From positions 1 to 63,933 of the forward strand of contig CAMWCA010000011.1 of NCBI GenBank assembly GCA_947172705.1: a stretch of 63,933 bases of DNA, read 5' to 3'. This document shows positions 30,780 through 38,135 of this stretch, one piece after another. The translations under genes and the position numbers were made by a program. Under the pieces are notes generated by a model. That model was given only the letters and a program-made list of their open reading frames with translations. It ran no database searches and was not told the origin of the DNA. Every line of letters starts with the position of its first letter. Position 1 is the stretch's first letter. The stretch comes from an uncultured Lachnospiraceae bacterium. Its GTDB lineage: Bacteria; Bacillota; Clostridia; Lachnospirales; Lachnospiraceae.

Positions 30780-32942
30780 ATGAACATTATCAAACGAAGC
30801 GGCATGGAAGTCACCTTTGACGCCATCAAAATTGAAGACGCTGTGAAAAAGGCAAACGCCAGCGTCCAGGAAAGCGACCGTCTTTCCAATGATCAGATCA
30901 AAACGGTAGTGGATAATGTAACAGCATTGTGTTGTAACATGAAGCACAGCCCTAATGTAGAAGAAATACAGGATATGGTGGAAGAAGAAATTATGAAGCA
31001 GCAGACCTACAAGCTTGCTTCCAATTATATTACCTACCGCTATAAAAGAGAGCTTGTTCGAAAATCCAACTCTACAGATGAACAGATCCTATCCCTGCTG
31101 GAATGCAATAACGAAGAGGTTTTGCAGGAAAATTCCAACAAAAATCCTGTTGTCAATAGTGTGCAGCGGGACTATATGGCAGGGGAAGTAAGCAAAGATA
31201 TCACCAGGCGTTTTCTCCTTCCCGCAGATATTGTGGAGGCGCATGAAAAAGGGCTGATCCATTTTCACGATGCAGATTATTTTGCCCAGCATATGCATAA
31301 CTGCTGCCTGGTAAACCTGGAAGATATGCTTCAGAACGGCACCATCATCAGCGAAACCATGATTGAGAAGCCCCGCAGCTTCTCCACCGCATGCAACATT
31401 GCCACCCAAGCGATCGCCCAGATCGCCAGCTCCCAGTATGGCGGGCAAAGCATTACCCTGTCCCATCTTGCCCCCTTCGTTCAGGTCAGCCGGGAAAAAT
31501 TCCGCCGGGAGGTTCGTCAGGAGTTTGAAGCACAGGAGATGGAAATCACAGACGATTTAGTCGCAAACATTGCAGAAATGCGGGTAAAGCGCGAGATCCG
31601 TCAGGGCGTTCAGATGATTCAGTATCAGGTGATTACCCTCATGACCACCAACGGACAGGCGCCTTTTGTCACTGTATTCATGTATTTAAACGAAGTACCG
31701 GAAGGACAGACCCGAGATGACCTTGCCCTGATCATAAAAGAAATGCTTCTTCAGAGAATTCAGGGCGTTAAAAACGAACAAGGCGTTTATATCACCCCTG
31801 CTTTTCCTAAATTGATTTATGTGCTGGAAGAAAACAACATTTCTCCGGATTCCAAATACTGGGAGCTTACCCGTCTTGCCGCTAAATGCACCGCCAAACG
31901 GATGGTTCCGGATTATATTTCCGAAAAGATCATCAAAAAGCTGAAAAAAGGCAACTGTTATCCCTGCATGGGCTGCCGTTCTTTTCTCACGGTATATGAG
32001 GATGAGAAGGGCGTACCTAAATTTTACGGAAGGTTTAATCAGGGCGTGGTTACCTTAAATTTGGTAGATGTCGCCTGCTCCTCGGGCAAAGACTTTGATA
32101 AATTCTGGCAGATCATGGACGAACGCCTTACCCTTTGTCGGCGGGCGTTGATGTGCCGTCATGAGCGTCTTAAGGGAACTCCCTCCGATGTGGCGCCCAT
32201 CCTGTGGCAGAATGGCGCTCTTGCGCGGTTGAAAAAGGGCGAAACCATTGACAGGCTTCTCTATGGCGGTTATTCTACCATTTCTCTGGGTTATGCAGGC
32301 TTATGTGAATGCGTACGCTATATGACGGGAAAATCCCATACCGATCCGGCTGCAACTCCCTTTGCTTTGGAGGTAATGCATCACTTAAACGATGCATGTA
32401 AAAAATGGGAAGCTGAAACAAACATTGCTTTCAGTCTTTACGGAACTCCTTTGGAGTCCACCACCTACAAATTTTCCAAATGCCTTCAGAAGCGTTTCGG
32501 GCTTATCCCCGATGTAACCGACAAAAATTACATCACCAACAGCTACCATGTCCACGTAACGGAACCCATCAACGCTTTTGACAAGCTCAGCTTTGAAGCG
32601 CAGTTCCAGGAGCTTTCCCCGGGAGGTGCCATCAGCTATGTGGAAGTACCCAATATGCAGAACAACCTGGATGCCGTTCTTGCCATTATGCAACATATTT
32701 ACGATCATATTATGTATGCAGAGCTTAACACCAAGAGCGACTATTGCCAGCGTTGCGGGTACGACGGCGAGATCCGTATCATAGAAGACGAGCATCATAA
32801 ACTGGTCTGGGAATGCCCCAAATGCGGAAATCGGGATCAAAATACCATGAACGTTGCAAGACGGACCTGCGGTTATATCGGAACTCAGTTCTGGAATCAG
32901 GGACGCACCCAGGAGATCAAAGAACGGGTTATGCACTTATAA
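30780..32942 (+). CDS. nrdD: Anaerobic (class III) ribonucleoside-triphosphate reductase
   Basis: The 720-residue enzyme reduces ribonucleoside triphosphates to deoxy forms under anaerobic conditions. It has an N-terminal ATP-cone (IIKRSGMEVTFDAIKIEDAV), the catalytic barrel with active-site cysteines in CYPCMGCRSF, a C-terminal zinc-binding pair (YCQRCGYDG and CPKCGN), and the glycyl radical loop RRTCGYIG with Gly698. The ATP-cone would give allosteric activity control. AGGAG precedes the ATG at 30780. nrdG follows 39 bp downstream and is needed to form the glycyl radical. Confidence 0.98.
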   Translation: MNIIKRSGMEVTFDAIKIEDAVKKANASVQESDRLSNDQIKTVVDNVTALCCNMKHSPNVEEIQDMVEEEIMKQQTYKLASNYITYRYKRELVRKSNSTDEQILSLLECNNEEVLQENSNKNPVVNSVQRDYMAGEVSKDITRRFLLPADIVEAHEKGLIHFHDADYFAQHMHNCCLVNLEDMLQNGTIISETMIEKPRSFSTACNIATQAIAQIASSQYGGQSITLSHLAPFVQVSREKFRREVRQEFEAQEMEITDDLVANIAEMRVKREIRQGVQMIQYQVITLMTTNGQAPFVTVFMYLNEVPEGQTRDDLALIIKEMLLQRIQGVKNEQGVYITPAFPKLIYVLEENNISPDSKYWELTRLAAKCTAKRMVPDYISEKIIKKLKKGNCYPCMGCRSFLTVYEDEKGVPKFYGRFNQGVVTLNLVDVACSSGKDFDKFWQIMDERLTLCRRALMCRHERLKGTPSDVAPILWQNGALARLKKGETIDRLLYGGYSTISLGYAGLCECVRYMTGKSHTDPAATPFALEVMHHLNDACKKWEAETNIAFSLYGTPLESTTYKFSKCLQKRFGLIPDVTDKNYITNSYHVHVTEPINAFDKLSFEAQFQELSPGGAISYVEVPNMQNNLDAVLAIMQHIYDHIMYAELNTKSDYCQRCGYDGEIRIIEDEHHKLVWECPKCGNRDQNTMNVARRTCGYIGTQFWNQGRTQEIKERVMHL

Positions 32943-32981
32943 GCACACTCCTCATGTTTGGCAGGAAAGAAGGAGATTAAC

Positions 32982-33500
32982 ATGAAATACGCGGATATCA
33001 AGTATTATGATATTGCAAACGGGCTGGGGGTAAGAACCAGCCTGTTTGTTTCGGGCTGCACCCACAGATGCAAGGGGTGCTTTAATGAAATTGCCTGGGA
33101 TTTCAACTATGGAAAGGATTTTACAGAAGAAACCATAAAAGAGATATTGGACTCCCTCACCCCCAACTATATTCAGGGCTTATCCCTTCTTGGGGGAGAG
33201 CCCATGGAGCCTTCCTCCCAGCGGGCGCTCCTCCCCCTGCTCAGGCAGATGAAAACTCGTTTTCCCAAAAAGGACGTCTGGTGCTATACCGGTTATACCT
33301 ACGAGACCGATCTTCTGGATTCCAATGGAAAAGCCCACTGTGAGGTCACAGATGAGCTTTTAAGTTACATCGATATTCTGGTAGACGGGGAGTTTGACCT
33401 GTCCCTCCACGATATCAGTTTGAAATTCCGTGGAAGCCAAAACCAGCGGATTCTTCAGATCCACCGGGAAGGCTGCCCTGAATTGCCCTTAGACAACTAA
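32982..33500 (+). CDS. nrdG: Anaerobic ribonucleotide reductase-activating radical SAM protein
   Basis: The protein uses S-adenosylmethionine and a 4Fe-4S cluster to create the glycyl radical on NrdD. The cluster motif CTHRCKGC (Cys26, Cys30, Cys33) is near the N-terminus, with GGEPM at about residue 75. Length is 172 residues, normal for NrdG. The ATG at 32982 follows GAAGGAG by 6 bp and replaces an in-frame ATG at 32958. The stop overlaps the stop of the convergent ABC permease gene (33497-33499), and no terminator lies between them. Confidence 0.97.
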   Translation: MKYADIKYYDIANGLGVRTSLFVSGCTHRCKGCFNEIAWDFNYGKDFTEETIKEILDSLTPNYIQGLSLLGGEPMEPSSQRALLPLLRQMKTRFPKKDVWCYTGYTYETDLLDSNGKAHCEVTDELLSYIDILVDGEFDLSLHDISLKFRGSQNQRILQIHREGCPELPLDN

Positions 33501-34201
33501 GCAAGACCGGATCTTCTATAGGCATACCGGAAAACCAGCAGAGCAATTATCATATTCATACCGATTACCATTGTATTTTCAAAGCTTACATGAAACCGGT
33601 CAAGGGTTCCTATCTGCCCCAGTAAAACCCCCACCTGCTGGGAATAGGCAAATCTTGCCGCTTTTTTGATGGTTTCATTAAAATTGGCAAGCATGGGAAG
33701 AAAAGCAAAAATCAGCATCACCGGCACCATCAACGAAGTCGCCATCATCTGATTCCGGCTTAAAGTGCCGATTGCCGCGCCGATCAAAAGGGAGGTTAAA
33801 ATCCCCACTGCCATAACCCCTAAAAACACGGCAAGACCTTTTCCCCGATAATTTCCTGCCATTCCCAAAACCAGCGCGCCCGCTATACAGGCAAACCAGA
33901 TATAGCTTCCAACTCCCAGCAGATATTCCACCGGCTTTACACCGGACATCATCAAGACCCGAAGGGTATTCTTTTCTTTTTCCTCCGCTATCACTGCGGC
34001 GACGCTGACAAGAGGCGCCATCCCCACATACATAGCCGAAAACATATTGGCAAAATAACCCGATGGCAGCCCATCCACTTTGATCGCCTTTTCCATGATC
34101 ATTGCCATCACCGGAAACATCACAAACTGAATGAGGGTTTCTTTATTTTTTAGCGTATCCTTGATCTGCTTCCAAAAAACTGCCGCTATATGTTTGATCA
34201 T
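33497..34201 (-). CDS. ABC-2-type transporter permease
   Basis: A 234-residue protein with about six hydrophobic segments. It starts with an amphipathic elbow helix (HIAAVFWKQIKDTLKNKETL) and has SVAAVIAEEKEKNTLRVLMMSGVKPVEYLLG, the coupling region of ABC-2 permeases. It partners the ATPase whose stop codon abuts its ATG (TAAATG). The half-transporter likely works as part of a permease dimer in export. It is the last gene of a LytTR-controlled operon. Confidence 0.9.
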   Translation of the reverse strand: MIKHIAAVFWKQIKDTLKNKETLIQFVMFPVMAMIMEKAIKVDGLPSGYFANMFSAMYVGMAPLVSVAAVIAEEKEKNTLRVLMMSGVKPVEYLLGVGSYIWFACIAGALVLGMAGNYRGKGLAVFLGVMAVGILTSLLIGAAIGTLSRNQMMATSLMVPVMLIFAFLPMLANFNETIKKAARFAYSQQVGVLLGQIGTLDRFHVSFENTMVIGMNMIIALLVFRYAYRRSGLA

Positions 34202-35047
34202 TTATTCAAATCTCCTTCCTGTCAATTCCATAAACACAGTCTCCAGACTGGGTTCCGTAGAATGAATTGTTTCCAGTCTTTCCTCCTCCAGATATTCTTT
34301 TACCGTCTCCGCCGCCTTTCTGTCGTTGGGCAGTTCCAGCTGCTTTCCATCGTAAAGCCGTATCAACAGCTTTTTCTGATGGTTATACCGTCTGCATACC
34401 TCCTCAGGTTCACCATACTCTACAATGCTGCCCTCGTTCAACAGCGCTACATGATTGCAAAGCTTATACGCCTCCTCCATATTATGGGTGGTCAAAAAAA
34501 CGGTGGCTCCCCTGTTTTGCTCTTCCAGTATCAGTTTATGGATCTCCGCTGCAGTTGCCGGATCCAGACCGGTGGTGGGCTCATCCAGAAAAATCACTTC
34601 CGGTTCCGCCAGAAATGCCCTTGCAAGAGAAAGTCTGCTGCGCATCCCCTTGGACAGTTTCATTGCAGGACATTTCCTGTCCTCAAACAGCCCTGTTTTC
34701 TTCAAAGCCTTTTCCACCCGCTTTTCCTCCACATCGTATATTTTGGTAAACAGCTTCAAATTATCGTAACAGGATAATCTCTCATATAGACCAAATTGAT
34801 CCATCATCATACCAAGCCTTTGATGTACCTCCTGCAGTTTTCTTGTATTTTTGCCCAAAAGCAGCGCCTCTCCCCCGGTCTGATCCAATTGCCCTGTAAG
34901 TATTTTGATCAGGGTCGTTTTCCCCGCCCCGGAGGGTCCCAACAGTCCAAAGATCTCTCCCTTATGGATCTTCAAGTCGATTCCTCTCAACACCTCTTTT
35001 TCTGCAAATCTCTGCACAATATGATTCATTTCAATTGCATATTCCAC
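34202..35047 (-). CDS. ABC transporter ATP-binding protein
   Basis: The nucleotide-binding domain has Walker A GPSGAGKTTL (about residues 37-46), Q-loop MDQFGLYERLS, signature LSKGMRSRLSLARA, Walker B VIFLDEPTTGLDP and switch histidine TTHNMEE. The last 70 residues carry the extended tail common in drug- and peptide-export ATPases. The start is a GTG at 35047 with AAGGAGG 8 bp upstream. It lies between the DUF3021 gene (13-bp gap) and its permease. The exported substrate is unknown. Confidence 0.95.
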   Translation of the reverse strand: MEYAIEMNHIVQRFAEKEVLRGIDLKIHKGEIFGLLGPSGAGKTTLIKILTGQLDQTGGEALLLGKNTRKLQEVHQRLGMMMDQFGLYERLSCYDNLKLFTKIYDVEEKRVEKALKKTGLFEDRKCPAMKLSKGMRSRLSLARAFLAEPEVIFLDEPTTGLDPATAAEIHKLILEEQNRGATVFLTTHNMEEAYKLCNHVALLNEGSIVEYGEPEEVCRRYNHQKKLLIRLYDGKQLELPNDRKAAETVKEYLEEERLETIHSTEPSLETVFMELTGRRFE

Positions 35048-35060
35048 CCGCTTCTCCTCC

Positions 35061-35546
35061 TTAAATCCTTTCCTGTTCCACCTGGTTTTTCAGCCTTTCC
35101 AGCGCTTCCTCCATCCGTTTGTTTTCCATCCGCCCCTTTAACAGCGTCACTGCAAGACTGACTGCAAAGCTGATGCCAAAGGAAAGGAAAAACATCGTCC
35201 AGCAAAGCCAGTTCCCAATGGGAAACCACTGAAAGCTCCAAATATAAACCCCTATCACCACAAGCACAGAACCGACCATGCCACAGGTTCTGAAAGGAAT
35301 CCCTTTATTCTTTATAATAATATCCGTGAAAAACAAAAAGCGTATCAGTACGATCCATACCGCCACAGATAAAAACTGCAGCATTGTGCTGACCTGAATG
35401 CCTTCCTTTCCCAGCGCAAAAATAGTGGAAAACCCTTTTGAATCCTCTCCAAATAGAATGCAGAAAACATTCAGCATCACAACAGAAAATCCAAATATTT
35501 TCATAACCTGTTCCATATAATCAATGATCGTTTTTCTCTCTTCCAT
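35061..35546 (-). CDS. DUF3021 family membrane protein
   Basis: The 161-residue protein has four hydrophobic segments (about 17-35, 52-73, 85-105 and 113-136) and a charged tail. DUF3021 proteins occur next to LytTR-only regulators and are thought to act as membrane-bound controllers of them. Here the ATG (35546) abuts the LytTR stop (TAGATG), which fits that model. GGGGGTGA in the end of the LytTR gene serves as ribosome site. Confidence 0.9.
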   Translation of the reverse strand: MEERKTIIDYMEQVMKIFGFSVVMLNVFCILFGEDSKGFSTIFALGKEGIQVSTMLQFLSVAVWIVLIRFLFFTDIIIKNKGIPFRTCGMVGSVLVVIGVYIWSFQWFPIGNWLCWTMFFLSFGISFAVSLAVTLLKGRMENKRMEEALERLKNQVEQERI

Positions 35547-35987
35547 CTATTTCACCCCCAGTTTCTTTTTCAATTCTTCTGCATACCCTCTGGAAACCAT
35601 AAGCTGTTCTCCATTTTCCAGTGTAACTCTGATCTTTCTGTTAATATCCGGCTTTAAGGACTTAATATAACGAAGCTGTACCAGGCAGGATTTGCTTGCC
35701 CTGAAAAAACCGCATTCACATAACTGCCCTTCCAGTTCATACAGCTTCAGCCTGGACTCATAAACACCTTCACCCGTATAAATAAAGGTTTTTCGATCCA
35801 CAGCATCAATATAGATCACCCTGGACACATCCAGTAAATAAATCTCCTCTCCTTTCATGGCTGTTAACTGTCTGTCCAGAATCCGCAGGGTAGCAAGGAT
35901 CTTTTCGATTTCCGGCGTCAACCTGCTGCAGGAGATCATGACCTCCGTATCCTTTACATTTTCGTCTACATGAATTTCTATTTTCAA
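35547..35987 (-). CDS. LytTR DNA-binding regulator without receiver domain
   Basis: The 146-residue protein has a short N-terminal helix segment and a C-terminal LytTR domain (YLLDVSRVIYIDAVDRKTFIYT, FFRASKSCLVQLRYIKSLKP, GEQLMVSRGYAEELKKKLGV). There is no phospho-receiver, so activity is presumably controlled by the DUF3021 partner. The start is a TTG at 35987 with GGGAGGG 5 bp upstream. It begins the operon LytTR-DUF3021-ABC ATPase-permease, an arrangement known as a LytTR regulatory system, in which LytTR activates its own promoter. Confidence 0.92.
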   Translation of the reverse strand: MKIEIHVDENVKDTEVMISCSRLTPEIEKILATLRILDRQLTAMKGEEIYLLDVSRVIYIDAVDRKTFIYTGEGVYESRLKLYELEGQLCECGFFRASKSCLVQLRYIKSLKPDINRKIRVTLENGEQLMVSRGYAEELKKKLGVK

Positions 35988-36013
35988 AGTATCCCTCCCT
36001 CTTTCTGTTCAAA

Positions 36014-36042
36014 AACATAGCATACCCCATATGCGTAAGCAA
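36014..36042 (-). promoter_or_regulatory. Candidate promoter of the LytTR-DUF3021-ABC operon
   Basis: On the minus strand -35 TTGCTT (complement of 36037-36042) and -10 TATGTT (complement of 36014-36019) are 17 bp apart. Two TTxACGxAT-like sequences about 40 bp apart overlap and precede the -35 region and could be LytTR sites. Confidence 0.4.
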
Positions 36043-36127
36043 GATGCCTGCGCACATGTTGCCTGTATGGATACGTCAAATGCCCAAACCACAGCAGCGA
36101 ATACCATTTTCCCAGGACAGCGTATGC

Positions 36128-36169
36128 GAAAAAGCGCCGCTCATCGCCTCTCAGACGATTTCGCGGCAC
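36128..36169 (-). terminator. Terminator of the RmlD-like gene
   Basis: On the minus strand GTGCCGC pairs with GCGGCGC around an inner ATCGTCT/AGGCGAT stem, followed by five T residues, starting 3 bp after the stop codon. Confidence 0.75.
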
Positions 36170-36172
36170 TCC

Positions 36173-37027
36173 TTATGATGCTATATATCGATATAAAGCG
36201 GATACCGTATCCTGAAAAACGATCCCTGCTTTTTCTGCCTTTTGGGTGTTCATCAGCATATTCCGTACCGCACCCGTTTCCTGACAGCAGATCAGCTCTT
36301 TCTTTCCCAGTAGCGTAAATACCTGCCTGATCATCTCATACATATTGCCTGTGTATGTACTCCCAAAATTGTATCTTCCCGGTAAAAGCTTCCAGGCCTT
36401 CTCCATATTTTCAATCACTTCCCGAATATCCGTGATTCCCCTGCTTGTATTCTGAAAGATCTGCTGCCTCTGCCCTTCCCGAAAGGCTGTTTTCAAGTTT
36501 TCCGCAAACATTCCCTTCTGCTTTTCCAAATCTTCTTTCCCCGGCACATCATACAACAGGGTAAGCCGCAGAATAACGCTGTCCGGATTTTCATTCAGGC
36601 AGACATTCTCCGCCTGCAGCTTGTGCTGTCCATAAACGGGCAGGGGATTTAACCTCCCCTCTTCCCTGTGGGGCAGATAGTAGGTTTCTGCATTTTCCCT
36701 GGTCTGCTTTTCTATATAAACCTGATCTGAACTGCAAAAGACCATTCTTGTATGAGATCTGGCGCAATACCGGGCAAGGATCTGGGTTCCCTGTACATTG
36801 ACCCTAAAAGACTTTTCAGGATTATTCTCACATTCTCCCACATCGGAAACTGCGCCGCAGTGAATCGCCACCTCCGGTTTAAATTCCCCAAAAACTGCTC
36901 CCACCTGTTCCTCACAAGTAAAGTCCAGATTTTCACGACATGCGGCATAAACCTCATGCTCTTTCTCATAAGCCTTTACCAGCCTTTTCCCAAGGTATCC
37001 CTTTGCTCCTGTAATCAATAGTCTCAT
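36173..37027 (-). CDS. RmlD-like NAD(P)-dependent sugar-nucleotide reductase
   Basis: The extended SDR enzyme has LLITGAKGYLGKRL (cofactor site), HCGAVSDVGECE, FCSSDQVY (catalytic Ser/Thr strand) and PVYGQHKLQAE (Tyr-x3-Lys). It belongs to the RmlD family of dTDP-4-dehydrorhamnose reductases. The 284 residues match RmlD length, but no rmlABC genes lie nearby, so it might act on another nucleotide sugar. GGAGG precedes the ATG at 37027 by 9 bp. It has its own terminator and neighbours the SPL-like gene, with no clear functional link. Confidence 0.82.
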   Translation of the reverse strand: MRLLITGAKGYLGKRLVKAYEKEHEVYAACRENLDFTCEEQVGAVFGEFKPEVAIHCGAVSDVGECENNPEKSFRVNVQGTQILARYCARSHTRMVFCSSDQVYIEKQTRENAETYYLPHREEGRLNPLPVYGQHKLQAENVCLNENPDSVILRLTLLYDVPGKEDLEKQKGMFAENLKTAFREGQRQQIFQNTSRGITDIREVIENMEKAWKLLPGRYNFGSTYTGNMYEMIRQVFTLLGKKELICCQETGAVRNMLMNTQKAEKAGIVFQDTVSALYRYIAS

Positions 37028-37082
37028 CCCAAATTTCCTCCACCCTGTCTTTTCTTAATCCTTATGATCACCCTGCAAAAGC

Positions 37083-37955
37083 TTACGTAAACAGGCTAAG
37101 CTGCTCATAAGTCTCCTTTTCAGGAAGCGTATGAAGATAAGTAAAAAGGGAATCCATATCGCTTACGATCCCATGTTCCCTGCATGTACTGTGAAACAAC
37201 TTCATCAGTTCACCGTTTTTATCGCTTCCGATCTCATAGGCATGACCATATTTACGCTGATATACTTCCTTTAAGTCCGGAAAATGCCGATCCAACGCCT
37301 GATAAAAATACTCCCTGTTTCCTTCCCGCAAGGTAAGCCCAATGCCAAAGCAGATGATTCCGTAAACCTTTGCGCGAATACAGTAAGCCAAAATTCCTTC
37401 CACGTTTTCCCTGTTGGCATTAATAAAAGGAAGAAAAGGCGACATCCAAACCACCGTGGGAATCCCATTGTCCTGAAAAACCTGCAATGCCTCAAACCGC
37501 TCTCTGGTAGTAGAAACTTCAGGTTCCAAAATCCTGCACAAATCCTCATCATAAGTGGTCAGCGTCATCTGTACCACACATTTTGCCTTTTCATTGATGC
37601 TTTTCAATAAATCCAGATCCCTCAAAATTCTGTTCGACTTGGTCTGAACCGCAACCCCAAATCCATACCGCTCTATGATCTCCAGACATTTCCTGGTCAA
37701 CCCCAGCTGCTCCTCACAGTGCATATAGGGATCGCACATGGCTCCTGTTCCGATCATGCACTTTTTCCGCTTGGAACGCAACGCCTTCTCAAGAAGCTCC
37801 GGCGCATTCTGCTTTACCTCTATATCCTCAAAAGCATGGTTCATCTGATAGCACCTGCTGCGGCTGTCGCAGTAAATACAGCCATGGGTACAGCCCCTGT
37901 ATAAATTCATGCCGTTTTTCGCCGATAAAATTCCCTTTGCGTTTACGAAGTGCAT
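37083..37955 (-). CDS. SPL-family radical SAM protein
   Basis: The 4Fe-4S motif CTHGCIYC (Cys22, Cys26, Cys29 from the chosen start) and the following SRSRCYQ, then GTGAMCDPYMHCEEQ and VAVQTKSNRILRDLDLLK match the spore photoproduct lyase-like radical SAM family (Rv2578c group). True SplB repairs spore photoproduct; this shorter form lacks the conserved SplB C-terminal Cys context, so its substrate is unknown. The ATG at 37955 (290 aa) has GGAGGG 4 bp upstream and is preferred over 37973. Confidence 0.88.
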   Translation of the reverse strand: MHFVNAKGILSAKNGMNLYRGCTHGCIYCDSRSRCYQMNHAFEDIEVKQNAPELLEKALRSKRKKCMIGTGAMCDPYMHCEEQLGLTRKCLEIIERYGFGVAVQTKSNRILRDLDLLKSINEKAKCVVQMTLTTYDEDLCRILEPEVSTTRERFEALQVFQDNGIPTVVWMSPFLPFINANRENVEGILAYCIRAKVYGIICFGIGLTLREGNREYFYQALDRHFPDLKEVYQRKYGHAYEIGSDKNGELMKLFHSTCREHGIVSDMDSLFTYLHTLPEKETYEQLSLFT

Positions 37956-38071
37956 TTTTCCCTCCATCCCCAAGCGTTCATGCTGGTTTCCTCATTATAA
38001 ATTTAAAAAATTACCCTGTCAACGCCGCCCCATTTCTTATCCGAAGAATTGGTGACAGTTCGTTATGAGAA

Positions 38072-38100
38072 TTGTACTTGCAAACGGCGTATGCTATACT
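38072..38100 (+). promoter_or_regulatory. Promoter of the DUF3160 lipoprotein operon
   Basis: A -35 TTGTAC (38072-38077) and -10 TATACT (38095-38100) are 17 bp apart, 35 bp before the start codon. Confidence 0.65.
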
Positions 38101-38135
38101 GAAAAAAAGTCTTATCAGAGGAGGGATCTCAAAAA

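Noticed and set aside
32385..32936. 183-codon minus-strand frame inside nrdD
   Set aside because: It is fully antisense to a well-conserved enzyme with no ribosome site.
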